Notes under the pieces: model-generated
What the model saw: the letters and a program-made list of their open reading frames with translations, nothing else
What the model was told of the DNA's origin: nothing
Database searches by the model: none
NCBI RefSeq assembly: GCF_009936275.1
Contig: NZ_AP019797.1
Span: 1,169,501 to 1,233,500, forward strand
From: Rhodothermus marinus
GTDB lineage: Bacteria > Bacteroidota > Rhodothermia > Rhodothermales > Rhodothermaceae
Direction: 5' to 3'
DNA: 64,000 nucleotides
Shown here: one piece after another, positions 17,914 to 26,224 of the stretch
How the letters are laid out: each line of letters opens with the position of its first letter
Position numbering within the stretch: position 1 is the first letter of the stretch
Position numbers and translations under genes: made by a program

Positions 17914-18454
17914 GCCACGTACTGCTTACACAAGTTACATCCGGGGTGTCCTTCTGTTCAAATGGAGCCTGCTTTTGCTCTGGCTGGCCGGATGCCGGAG
18001 CGGTGCGCCGGAACCCTCGCCGCACGATGCCCGCACCCTCCGGCCCGGAAGCTTTCTCGTCGTACTGCAGGGCACGGTAGCCGACACACTGGAGGGCCTG
18101 GCCCGCTTCCGACGCGATACCTCCGGTACCGTCGTGGTCGATCTGATCGGCCGGCCGGATACCACCCGCGGACTTTCGCTGGAGCTTCCTCCCGTGGAGG
18201 CCGATACGCTGGAGGCCGTGCGCCGATGGGTACCGGGACCGGAGCGCGGAGCGTTCGTCGTGGGCTATCTGGCCTGGCCGCCCTATACGTTCGTCACCGA
18301 GGCCGGCGAGCTGGTGCTCGCCGAGCGTGAACGGGTCGATCGGGTAGCAGGCACGTTCCGGCTGGCGCTGGGCGCGATGGACTTGCGCACCGGAGAGCTA
18401 CTGGAGATCGAAGCGCTCGGAGCGTTCGTGGCGATCCCCGCTTCGGAAAAGTAA
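17912..18454 (+). CDS. Small lipoprotein of unknown function
   Basis: About 180 residues. A hydrophobic stretch ends in a clear lipobox (LLLLWLAGC at 20-28), so the mature protein is a lipid-anchored periplasmic or outer-membrane protein. The mature part is beta-rich with no recognisable domain; it includes SFLVVLQGTVADTLEGLARF and ends FVAIPASEK. The start is the ATG at 17912 with GGTG just upstream; its ATG shares the palindrome CATG with the divergent psuG start. It is followed 99 bp later by the zinc-ribbon gene. Confidence 0.7.
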   Translation: MPRTAYTSYIRGVLLFKWSLLLLWLAGCRSGAPEPSPHDARTLRPGSFLVVLQGTVADTLEGLARFRRDTSGTVVVDLIGRPDTTRGLSLELPPVEADTLEAVRRWVPGPERGAFVVGYLAWPPYTFVTEAGELVLAERERVDRVAGTFRLALGAMDLRTGELLEIEALGAFVAIPASEK

Positions 18455-18463
18455 CCCGCCGAC

Positions 18464-18491
18464 TTGACTTCGGATGCGCTTCTTTTAATCT
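18464..18491 (+). promoter_or_regulatory. Candidate promoter of the zinc-ribbon gene
   Basis: TTGACT (18464-18469), 16 bp, then TAATCT (18486-18491), about 60 nt before the start codon at 18554. The resemblance to the sigma-70 consensus is fair; it is a pattern match only. Confidence 0.35.
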
Positions 18492-18553
18492 TAACATATG
18501 AGGTGGCCGCAGGTCACCATGCGCTACCTGTTCATTTCAATCCAGAGGGGCCT

Positions 18554-19039
18554 ATGTTTCGAAGCAGCCATGGCCGAAAGGATCGGATCCTGAAGCAGCG
18601 TCGGCGGGATGCCTACTGGGAGCATCAGAAGTGGCCGGAGCCCACGCGTTGCCCGGATTGCGGCGCCGTGTTCATGGGCGGGCGATGGACGTGGGAGGAG
18701 GTGGCCGAAGCGGTGCACGAGGCGCGGTGCCCGGCCTGCCGACGCGCGGCCGATCGCTACCCGGCTGGCTATGTGGAGCTGGCGGGTGCGTTTCTGAGGG
18801 CGCACCAGGAGGAGATTCTGAACCTGATTCACAATCTGGAGGAACAGGAAAAACAGGCCCGTCCGCTGGAGCGCATCCTGACGATGGAAGTGCAGGACGG
18901 CCGCTGTCACGTCACCACGACGGGCGTACACCTGGCCCGACGTATCGGCGAGGCGCTGGCGCGGGCCTATCAGGGCGAGCTGGACTTTGCCTACGCCGAC
19001 GGCGACCGGGTCATCCGCGTGCACTGGCACCGCGACTGA
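18554..19039 (+). CDS. Zinc-ribbon protein, BCAM0308/NMD3-like family
   Basis: A 161-residue cytoplasmic protein. It opens with a basic segment, GRKDRILKQRRRDAYWEH, followed by PTRCPDCGAVFMGGRW and EARCPACRRAADRYPAG, two CxxC pairs about 30 residues apart that should bind one zinc. The C-terminal half (about 80-160) is predicted alpha/beta, with HLARRIGEALARAYQGELDFAYADGD. This layout matches the small family named after BCAM0308, related to the N-terminus of ribosome-export factor NMD3; its role is not established. The start at 18554 follows AGAGGGG; an upstream in-frame ATG at 18464 coincides with the presumed promoter. The stop is 3 bp from the convergent malQ stop. Confidence 0.75.
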   Translation: MFRSSHGRKDRILKQRRRDAYWEHQKWPEPTRCPDCGAVFMGGRWTWEEVAEAVHEARCPACRRAADRYPAGYVELAGAFLRAHQEEILNLIHNLEEQEKQARPLERILTMEVQDGRCHVTTTGVHLARRIGEALARAYQGELDFAYADGDRVIRVHWHRD

Positions 19040-19042
19040 CCC

Positions 19043-20587
19043 TTACGAGGCCGGTAGCAGCCGGCCATAGATCTCCGTAAGTGAGCGCAGCCGCTCGGCC
19101 ACGTCCGGGCGGAGCTGGTCGGCGCGCAGGCGCCAGGACCAGTTGTGCGGGCCGCTTGTGCCGGGCGTGTTCATGCGGGCCTCACTGCCCAGGCCGAGCA
19201 CGTCCTGCATGGGAAACACCACGAGCTCGGCCACCGAGGCCATGAGCGCACGAATGCAGGTCCAGTGGATTTCGCGTTCGCGCTTGCGGTCCAGGTCCAG
19301 ATAGGCGCGAGCGTATGCTTTGGCGCGGGCGACGACCTCCGGCGGCAGCGTGGTTTTGTTTGCGCCCCGCCACCAGCCCACGATCGTGTCGTTGTCGTGC
19401 GTGCCGGTGTAGGCCACCAGGTTGCGCGTGTAGTTGTGGGGCAGGAAGGTGGACGTGGCGTCGTCGTCGAAGGCGAACTGGAGCACAGCCATGCCCGGAA
19501 AGCCGAAGCGCTCCATGAGCTCGGTCACGTCGGGCGTGATGACGCCCAGGTTTTCGGCCACGATGGGGAGCGGCCCCAGCTTCTGCTGGATCGTCTCGAA
19601 AAACTCGGCACCGGGGCCGGGCACCCAGCGGCCGTTGACAGCCGTCGGTTCGCTGGCCGGAATCTCCCAGTAGGCGGCAAAGCCCCGGAAGTGGTCCAGC
19701 CGGATCAGGTCCACTTTTTCCAGCAGGGCGGCAAAGCGTTGCGTCCACCAGTGATGGCCGGTCTCGCGCGAGACGTCCCAGCGGTAGAGCGGATTGCCCC
19801 AGCGCTGACCCGTCTCGCTGAAGTAATCGGGCGGCACGCCGGCCACTACCGTGGGATGGCCGCGCTCGTCCAGATGGAACAGGTGCGGATGGGCCCAGAC
19901 GTCGGCGCTGTCGTGCGCGACGTAGATCGGGATGTCGCCCATGAGCCGGATGCCCCGCTCGTGGCAGTAAGCCCGCAGGTCCATCCACTGTTTGTGAAAG
20001 AGGTACTGCCAGAACTGGTGCTTGCGGAACGAACGGGCCAGCTCCTGGCGGGCGCGATGCAGCGCGGCGGGGTCGCGTCGGACCAGCTCGATCGGCCACT
20101 CGGTCCAGAGCGCGCCGCCGTGCGCCTCCTTGAGCGCCATGAACAGCGCGTAATCGTCGAGCCAGTAGGCCTGCTTTTCGCAGAAAAGCCAGAAGTCGGT
20201 TTCGTCCACACGTTCCGGATGCGCTTCGAACGTGGCGTAAGCTTTCTCCAGCAGGTGCTGCTTGTAGGCGATCACCCAGTCGTAGTCCACACGGTCTTCC
20301 GGAAACGCGGGCGGTCGGGCGATGTCGTCGGGCTGTAGCAGGCCCTGTTCGACCAGCCGCTCCGGACTGATCAGTAGCGGATTGCCGGCAAACGTCGAAG
20401 GGCTGGCGTAGGGTGAAAAACCGAGTCCCACGGGCACGAGCGGCAGCATCTGCCAGAGCCGCTGGCCGGCCTCGACCAGAAAGTCGACAAACCGATAGGC
20501 CGCCGGACCCAGATCGCCGATGCCGAAGGGCCCCGGCAGCGAGGTCGGGTGCAGCAGAATCCCGCTGGAACGAGGAAGACCGTGCAT
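19043..20587 (-). CDS. malQ: 4-alpha-glucanotransferase (amylomaltase), GH77
   Basis: A 514-residue cytoplasmic enzyme that transfers 1,4-glucan segments between maltodextrins. GH77 landmarks: SSGILLHPTSLPGPFGIGD at the N-terminus, the nucleophile Asp in IRLDHFRGFAAYWEIP, the acid/base Glu in VAENLGVITPDV, and the third acid in TGTHDNDTIVGWW. The length of about 500 matches the compact amylomaltases of Thermus and Aquifex, not the longer E. coli MalQ. The start at 20587 (MHGLPRSSG) was chosen over the ATG 27 nt upstream because the family begins close to the RSSGILLH motif. It stands alone here, without other maltose genes. Confidence 0.95.
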   Translation of the reverse strand: MHGLPRSSGILLHPTSLPGPFGIGDLGPAAYRFVDFLVEAGQRLWQMLPLVPVGLGFSPYASPSTFAGNPLLISPERLVEQGLLQPDDIARPPAFPEDRVDYDWVIAYKQHLLEKAYATFEAHPERVDETDFWLFCEKQAYWLDDYALFMALKEAHGGALWTEWPIELVRRDPAALHRARQELARSFRKHQFWQYLFHKQWMDLRAYCHERGIRLMGDIPIYVAHDSADVWAHPHLFHLDERGHPTVVAGVPPDYFSETGQRWGNPLYRWDVSRETGHHWWTQRFAALLEKVDLIRLDHFRGFAAYWEIPASEPTAVNGRWVPGPGAEFFETIQQKLGPLPIVAENLGVITPDVTELMERFGFPGMAVLQFAFDDDATSTFLPHNYTRNLVAYTGTHDNDTIVGWWRGANKTTLPPEVVARAKAYARAYLDLDRKREREIHWTCIRALMASVAELVVFPMQDVLGLGSEARMNTPGTSGPHNWSWRLRADQLRPDVAERLRSLTEIYGRLLPAS

Positions 20588-20706
20588 GAACGTCTGCAGC
20601 TTCTGGTGGCACAAAGACGCTTACGGCGGCGCCAAAAATACGGGATTCGACGGCCGACCGCAGGGAAAAGCCTGTAAAGAAAAAGAAAGCAGCGACTTGC
20701 TTACAT

Positions 20707-20744
20707 GAAAAAGGCCAGGTAGCAGACGAACCGCCACCTGGCCT
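20707..20744 (-). terminator. Rho-independent terminator after the large T9SS gene
   Basis: AGGCCAGGT (20712-20720) pairs with ACCTGGCCT (20736-20744). On the minus strand the stem is followed by TTTTC. It lies just downstream of the T9SS gene stop at 20767. Confidence 0.75.
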
Positions 20745-20766
20745 CTGGGCCGTTTGCTTCGGACGC

Positions 20767-23700
20767 TCAGTGCACCTTCAGGAAAGAGCGCACCTGATGC
20801 GTTCTGTCTGCTTCGAAGCGGACGAAGTATATGCCACTTGCCAGGGCCGACGCTTCCCACCGCAGTTCATGCCAGCCGGCCGGCAACTCGCCATCGACGA
20901 TGCGGGCTAACTCGCGTCCCAGCACGTCGTAGACGATCAGACGGACCCGACGTTGTCCGGGCAGGCCAATGCGGAAGGTTGTCCGTGTTGTAAAGGGATT
21001 GGGGTAGGGTCCCTCAAGGGTTGGATTTTCCGGTAGTCTATCCGGAGACGAAACGGCCACCGGGGAAGGACGAATCAAGTAGCGGATGCTGCTTTCGTTG
21101 TTTTCCAGACCGCGCACTTCGCCCGCTCGCATCCGAACCCAGGCTGTGACAACTCCGGTATCGGGTACGGTGGCTTCGATATCCAACCGGACGTGGGCTG
21201 AATCGCCAGGGCCCAAATTCGACCCGTCACAGGCCCATCGATCGGTCAATTGCACACAGGACCACCCTTCCGGAGGTGCAAGCTGGCGCACCGACAGGGA
21301 CGATGGGATCAACAGGTAGACGCGCAGCGCGTTGGCCGTGTCCGGTCCTTCATTGTAGACGATGAAGGACCACTCGCGGGATAGACCAACGGTGAGGGTA
21401 TCACTGAGAATGCCGGCCAGCAGTCCGACCTCTACCGAACGCGTAAACTCATGCACTACTTCCGGTGTGAGAATGGGCGGATTGTAATCGAAAACAATGC
21501 TGGCCCGGTTGCGAATGACGGTGCCTTCCTGTACCCCACGAGGACGTATCGAAAACGTAACAAAGCCCTCGCCTTCCGGAGGATTGACGTTAGGGGGCAG
21601 ATTGATTCCTTCGTAGGTGAAGGTCAGGACGTTTCCGTCAATCGAGACGGTCAGCAGCGAGTCATGGGAAGCACTCAGTAGCTGGAAAGAAGCAGGGTCC
21701 AGAAAAGCACTCAGCGTATCCCGGATAACCACACGCTCGGCAGGAGCGGTAGCTTCGGGACGGTTCTCAAATTGGATGGTGTAGACGATGGAGTCGGCCG
21801 CATTGGCGAGCGGTACGAAGTAACGTACGCAGCGTTGCTCTGTTTTGCCGTCGATTTCGACCGTGCCTACCTCGCAGGCATAGTTGGCAGAAGCCGTCGT
21901 CTTATCGTTGGGATCCCATGGGCCTCGAATATTGGGCTTGCTATCGCAGCGGTACGGCGGGCCATCGGGCAACGGCGTACAGGGAGGCTGATTGAGCACA
22001 TCCTTCTGACGCATGGCACATTCGGCCCACAGGGCTCCGAAACCATTGGTTGCTTTCAGACCCTGTGTTGTAAGTATTTCCAACTCATCATTGGGACTAA
22101 TATCGCCATCTTGATTGGCAGCGCGATAGCTGTCTACAACACTCTTGGCCTGATTTTTAAAATGTCTTTCAAATTCCTGACCGAAGGCATCGGCACAATC
22201 CGAAGCAGTCTGGACGACATTGATGGCGGGCAAGACACTACCTAAAGCACGCTCTTTAGCCTCGTCAATGATTTCACCGATGATCTGTTCAAGGTACCAC
22301 CAAGCGGTTGTTTTGGCCTGACCAAATAGCGATTGCTCTGCAGGTGGCAGTTGTTCCAGTACCTCGTCAACCGCTGCGTCGATGATCTCATTCCAGGAAG
22401 GTGGTGTCTCAGGCGGAAAGATAACCTGCCCCAGGGCTCCGCAGATATTTGCCGCGTTGAAAATTGCATCGACGGTTATTGCTTTCAGTTTTTTCCTGGA
22501 TATTTCCGCCAGCGCAGACTTGCTGAGGGTTACCTGTTTACCAAAGGGTAGCCGGAGTTTGATTTGATCCTTATCCTCATTGAGCGGGCGTTTCCCGGCT
22601 TGGGGTAGCTCCCAGATAATATACTGGGGATCAATCCCGACTACTACCGGAATTCTTATGATCTGCCAGGGACGCATTTTGAGTAGAATCATGGATTCGG
22701 TAGGATCATCCGGGTTGAGATGCACAAGCGGCCCGGCCTGGATGCGCACGGCCGGTGCGTCGATGGCGAATTTTAACAGATAGTAGGTTGGCCCCTGTGT
22801 GTAGTTGGTCGCATTGATCAGATCCAGATAGAAGGTGCGCGAGTAGGGAGGCGGCAAGATCGGAATGCCGACGATTCCGCTTTCACGCCAGACGGCTACC
22901 GACAGCGTAGGCCGTACAAAGACATTTAGCGTGTCCTTTCGGAAGCCAACCCGGTCCACAACGAGCCGTGCCGGACCGATGAAAGGCACATCGCTCAGAT
23001 CCAGGGAAATGGAGGCCACTTCGGCATCCAGCGGTGTAAATTGGCCCGTGATCAACGTATCGACATCAGGATCCTGAAGCAAGACGCGCACTGAATCACT
23101 CCACACACCACTGGCCAGTAACAGCTGATTTTCGGCAAAGGCGAACAGGCTGTCGGAAGAAATAAGGGTGATCGCTTCATAAGCCGTTCGATTGACCACC
23201 GTCAGGAGAAGGGCGGTCGGTGTAACAGTGGGCGTGAAGGTATAACGAGGACTCGAGCTGGTCAGATAGCCTATCTGTCCGGATAAACTACCGGTCAGAC
23301 TGGTGGCGAGGGTATACTGCTGACCTACCGTAAGTTGAAGCGTGTCCGGCAGCAGTATTTCGACTATGGGGCGGTCGAGTTGAAGGGCTCGTGTGGCGAC
23401 CAGCATCGGAAGCTGGCCGGTCGCGTCGAAACGTCCCCGCAAACGGCTACCGGTTTCAAAAACTACCAGAGGAGCATCCAGCGTCAGCCCGCTTTCGATC
23501 ACACCACCATTGAACACGCGGATTTCCTGAGCAGCTGTAAGCGAAGACAGACCGACGATCGTTCCGTTTTCCTGAATGTGAATGCGCTGTACCCGCAGTA
23601 AATTACCACCCAGGCTGACGTTGCCTGCGATGATCAATGTCTGCAGGTTTAGCGATCCAAAAGCCTGAATGTGCCCACCCTTCCATGTCAGATCACTGTA

Positions 23701-25038
23701 GACGTGGACTTGGCTTTGACCGCTGACGGAGAGCGTGTCGCCGAGCAGTTCAAAGCGCAGCAGTTGGCGATTGTAGTAGCCGACGAGCCAGGAGCGGCCG
23801 TTGGAGAGGTTGACATGCCAGCGGCCGTAGTTCTGGATGGTGGAAGTGGGTTGATTGTCATTGGAGACGAGCCACCAGATATCGTTGTTGCCCTGGAGCG
23901 TGGTGGAGCCGTAGTTGGTGTAGCTGCCGCCGCTGGCGAAATACCAGGTGCTGGGGAAGAGCTCGACGCTGCCGTAGTTGATCAGTTGGCCGGCGATGGT
24001 GACGTCGCCGGAGGGAGTGTAGAGTCGGCCGCGGTTGAGGAGGCGTCCGGCCAGGCGGGCGCCGTTGCCGAGGCCGAAGCCGTTGCCCTGGAAGTTGAGG
24101 ACGGCGCCCCGGGTGGAGTCGGCCGAGGTGAGCGTGCCGCCCCACTGGCCGAAGAAGCCGCTGCCCTGGACGAAGGCTTCGACCGAGTCGGCGACGATGG
24201 TGGTGCCGCGCAGGTAGAACGCGTTGAGCGAGTCGATGCGGAAGACGGGCTGGTTTTGCAGCAGGGCCAGGCTGAAGACGTGGACTTGGCTTCGGCCGCT
24301 GACGGAGAGCGTGTCGCCGAGCAGTTCAAAGCGCAGCAGGTGGGGGCGGTAGTAGCCGACGAGCCAGGAGCGGCCGTTGGAGAGGTTGACATGCCAGCGG
24401 CCGTAGTTCTGGATGGTGGAAGTGGGTTGATTGTCATTGGAGACGAGCCACCAGATATCGTTGTTGCCCTGGAGCGTGGTGGAGCCGTAGTTGGTGTAGC
24501 TGCCGCCGCTGGCGAAATACCAGGTGCTGGGGAAGAGTTCGACGCTGCCGTAGTTGATCAGTTGGCCGGCGATGGTGACGTCGCCGGAGGGAGTGTAGAG
24601 TCGGCCGCGGTTGACAAAATATCCACTTCCTGCAATACGCCCCCCGTTGCCAAAAAGCACTTCGCCCCGTACGACGAACGAATCTGCCAGCACTGCTACC
24701 ACGCTCCCCGACCCGAAAAGCAGTCGGGAGCCTTCGGCCATTGATCCACCTTGCTGAAGCGTAAGGGTGTAGTTGCGCAGGTCAAACGTATTATCACGCC
24801 CCACGATCAGCTTGCCGACCGTGACACTTGAGGTCAACCAGACATCAAAAATGCGATCTGGCGGACGGTCTGGAATGAAAGCAATATCATCAGGCCCTGG
24901 AACTCCTTCGGGATCCCAGTTGGAAGCGAGGTTCCAGTTACCCGAGCCGCCTTCTCCGGTGAAGGTGTAGAAGGTCTGGGCCTGCAGCGTCTGCGCTGTA
25001 GCCACGAATACCAGAAACCCGAACAGCAGCCGTTTCAT
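20767..25038 (-). CDS. Giant T9SS-secreted repeat protein
   Basis: About 1423 residues. Signal peptide 1-21 (MKRLLFGFLVFVATAQ), start at 25038 chosen for it; an ATG at 25050 is also in frame. The N-terminal third, from NWNLASNWDPEGVPGPDD onward, reads as a right-handed beta-helix of autotransporter/adhesin type and contains two near-identical units of about 113 residues. A central part (about 790-1010) has no recognised fold. About 1060-1220 contains a WDPNDK motif and the PPNVNPPEGEGFVTFSI segment shared with the 1544-residue protein at 43491. A DUF11-like Ig repeat follows, and the end is a type A T9SS sorting domain (PYPNPFTTRTTFRI ... LASGIYFVRF). It is likely a cell-surface adhesin or released protein. 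Its promoter carries the shared dyad operator. Confidence 0.88.
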   Translation of the reverse strand: MKRLLFGFLVFVATAQTLQAQTFYTFTGEGGSGNWNLASNWDPEGVPGPDDIAFIPDRPPDRIFDVWLTSSVTVGKLIVGRDNTFDLRNYTLTLQQGGSMAEGSRLLFGSGSVVAVLADSFVVRGEVLFGNGGRIAGSGYFVNRGRLYTPSGDVTIAGQLINYGSVELFPSTWYFASGGSYTNYGSTTLQGNNDIWWLVSNDNQPTSTIQNYGRWHVNLSNGRSWLVGYYRPHLLRFELLGDTLSVSGRSQVHVFSLALLQNQPVFRIDSLNAFYLRGTTIVADSVEAFVQGSGFFGQWGGTLTSADSTRGAVLNFQGNGFGLGNGARLAGRLLNRGRLYTPSGDVTIAGQLINYGSVELFPSTWYFASGGSYTNYGSTTLQGNNDIWWLVSNDNQPTSTIQNYGRWHVNLSNGRSWLVGYYNRQLLRFELLGDTLSVSGQSQVHVYSDLTWKGGHIQAFGSLNLQTLIIAGNVSLGGNLLRVQRIHIQENGTIVGLSSLTAAQEIRVFNGGVIESGLTLDAPLVVFETGSRLRGRFDATGQLPMLVATRALQLDRPIVEILLPDTLQLTVGQQYTLATSLTGSLSGQIGYLTSSSPRYTFTPTVTPTALLLTVVNRTAYEAITLISSDSLFAFAENQLLLASGVWSDSVRVLLQDPDVDTLITGQFTPLDAEVASISLDLSDVPFIGPARLVVDRVGFRKDTLNVFVRPTLSVAVWRESGIVGIPILPPPYSRTFYLDLINATNYTQGPTYYLLKFAIDAPAVRIQAGPLVHLNPDDPTESMILLKMRPWQIIRIPVVVGIDPQYIIWELPQAGKRPLNEDKDQIKLRLPFGKQVTLSKSALAEISRKKLKAITVDAIFNAANICGALGQVIFPPETPPSWNEIIDAAVDEVLEQLPPAEQSLFGQAKTTAWWYLEQIIGEIIDEAKERALGSVLPAINVVQTASDCADAFGQEFERHFKNQAKSVVDSYRAANQDGDISPNDELEILTTQGLKATNGFGALWAECAMRQKDVLNQPPCTPLPDGPPYRCDSKPNIRGPWDPNDKTTASANYACEVGTVEIDGKTEQRCVRYFVPLANAADSIVYTIQFENRPEATAPAERVVIRDTLSAFLDPASFQLLSASHDSLLTVSIDGNVLTFTYEGINLPPNVNPPEGEGFVTFSIRPRGVQEGTVIRNRASIVFDYNPPILTPEVVHEFTRSVEVGLLAGILSDTLTVGLSREWSFIVYNEGPDTANALRVYLLIPSSLSVRQLAPPEGWSCVQLTDRWACDGSNLGPGDSAHVRLDIEATVPDTGVVTAWVRMRAGEVRGLENNESSIRYLIRPSPVAVSSPDRLPENPTLEGPYPNPFTTRTTFRIGLPGQRRVRLIVYDVLGRELARIVDGELPAGWHELRWEASALASGIYFVRFEADRTHQVRSFLKVH
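23701..24038. repeat. 338-bp direct repeat, copy 1
   Basis: Nearly identical to 24277-24614; I see only a handful of differences (for example CTTTGACC versus CTTCGGCC near the start). The offset of 576 bp is exactly 192 codons, so the repeats stay in frame in the beta-helix region of the large T9SS gene. Confidence 0.92.
24277..24614. repeat. 338-bp direct repeat, copy 2
   Basis: Second copy of the in-frame repeat in the large T9SS gene, encoding about 113 residues starting with the GRLYTPSGDVTIAGQ tract. The low divergence implies recent duplication or ongoing gene conversion. Confidence 0.92.
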
Positions 25039-25073
25039 GGTCGGAAACATGATGGTCCGGAAACTGGCTGATT

Positions 25074-25119
25074 TAGATAAATCGCGGCCGCTTCCTCGTC
25101 AATCACCCGTTCGGGTGAT
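25074..25119 (-). promoter_or_regulatory. Dyad operator and promoter (site A) of the large T9SS gene
   Basis: Read on the minus strand: ATCACCC-GAAC-GGGTGAT (25119-25102), -35 TTGACG (25102-25097, sharing the last T of the dyad), 17 bp, -10 TATCTA (25079-25074). The start codon at 25038 is 35 nt further on. The two half-sites are a perfect inverted repeat. This is one of five equally arranged sites in the window. Confidence 0.8.
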
Positions 25120-25146
25120 TTATCGCCTCGTGCGAGCCGGGCGATG

Positions 25147-26148
25147 TCATTCCCAGAGCACGGTCCGGGTCAGCTGCCGGGAGCCCAGTTTCAGGCGGAG
25201 CAGGTAGAGGCCGGCGGGCCAGACGCCCCGCGGAATGGCGAGTTGATGCGTGCCCGGCGGGTAGGGCCGCGGAGGCGCCTCATAAACCGGGCGTCCCAGC
25301 AGATCGTAGAGCGTCAGGGAGACGGTAGCCGGTGTCTGCAATGGAAAGGCTATATGGAGCACTTCCTTTGCCGGATGGGGGTAAAGCGCAAGGGGCGGTG
25401 TTTCTTCGGCGAGGGGCTCGACGGATACCGGATTGAGCGAAGAACCCTCTGCATGGACCTGAAACAGCAACACGTCGAGCCAGCGCATGTATTCGGTGTG
25501 GGTAACGATCGCGGCGTATTTCAGATCGGGTTTGTCGTGATGATAGACCACCAGGTAGAGGGAAAGCGTCGAAGAACTGCTTGTGTAGGGATAGCCGGGT
25601 TCGTTGGCAATGCCGTCCCGGTCGGGATCGAAGTCCACCAGCGCGCGCTGTAGCTGTTGGGGACCGAGATTGATGGGATAGATCGGATCGGCCAGCCAGA
25701 CGATCCAGGGCGTCTGCTGCCCTGGATCATAGGGGCAGTAAAATAGATACAGCGGCCAGGCATAGAGGAATGGATCGTAAAAACTACACCCTCCGAAGGG
25801 GGCGGCACCTTGACAGTAACTTTGATGCATAGCATCCCACGACTCTCGGATGAAGCGACACTCCGTGTCGACATACAGCCCCGTAGGGATGGTGGTGTAG
25901 GCATTGTTGACAATGCGGGGGACGTAGAGTTCATAAGCCTGTTTCTGACTGTTCCACTGGAGTTGCATCCAGGTAAAGGGTACCGAACCATACTGCTTAC
26001 AGTTGTAGGGTTGTCCATCCTCTGTCAGCTGGCAATTGTAACTCCCTTCTTTCACTTGGACCCGATAGAGGGTTCGATTAAGCGGAAGGGATTGCGCCTG
26101 AAGCAGCAGCGGCCATAGCCCTGCCAGTAATAGCCAGCCCCGGTTCAT
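25147..26148 (-). CDS. Cysteine-containing T9SS-secreted protein of unknown function
   Basis: 333 residues with signal peptide 1-19 (MNRGWLLLAGLWPLLLQAQ); the ATG at 26148 was chosen over one 30 nt upstream for this reason. The mature part (20-240) has six or more Cys (YNCQL, YNCKQY, DTECRF, SYCQG, GGCSF, FYCPYD), unusual among its neighbours and compatible with disulfides outside the cell. It is rich in Tyr, Trp and Pro and contains DFDPDRDGIANEPG, a possible calcium loop. The C-terminus is a T9SS type A sorting domain (LYPHPAKEVLHIAF, LYDLLGRPVYE, LPAGLYLLRL-like). No known family was recognised in the main body. It lies directly downstream of the NarL regulator gene and has its own dyad promoter. 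Confidence 0.8.
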   Translation of the reverse strand: MNRGWLLLAGLWPLLLQAQSLPLNRTLYRVQVKEGSYNCQLTEDGQPYNCKQYGSVPFTWMQLQWNSQKQAYELYVPRIVNNAYTTIPTGLYVDTECRFIRESWDAMHQSYCQGAAPFGGCSFYDPFLYAWPLYLFYCPYDPGQQTPWIVWLADPIYPINLGPQQLQRALVDFDPDRDGIANEPGYPYTSSSSTLSLYLVVYHHDKPDLKYAAIVTHTEYMRWLDVLLFQVHAEGSSLNPVSVEPLAEETPPLALYPHPAKEVLHIAFPLQTPATVSLTLYDLLGRPVYEAPPRPYPPGTHQLAIPRGVWPAGLYLLRLKLGSRQLTRTVLWE

Positions 26149-26178
26149 GGCAGGAAGTGACTGGTTCGCGTCTGACAC

Positions 26179-26224
26179 AAGTTATTCAGAGTAGCATCGG
26201 GAGAAAATCACCCGTTTGGAGTAT
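26179..26224 (-). promoter_or_regulatory. Dyad operator and promoter (site C) of the 333-residue T9SS gene
   Basis: Minus strand: ATACTCC-AAAC-GGGTGAT (26224-26207), a degenerate distal half but a perfect proximal half; -35 position reads TTTTCT (26207-26202, weak); 17 bp; -10 TAACTT (26184-26179). The start codon at 26148 is 30 nt downstream. The proximal half-site overlaps the stop codon of the regulator gene. The weak -35 would make it strongly activator dependent. Confidence 0.65.

Noticed and set aside
23671-24744. Repetitive plus-strand frame of 357 residues rich in Ala, Val and Glu
   Set aside because: It is the complement of the duplicated beta-helix segment of the minus-strand T9SS gene; the apparent repeats follow from the DNA repeat.
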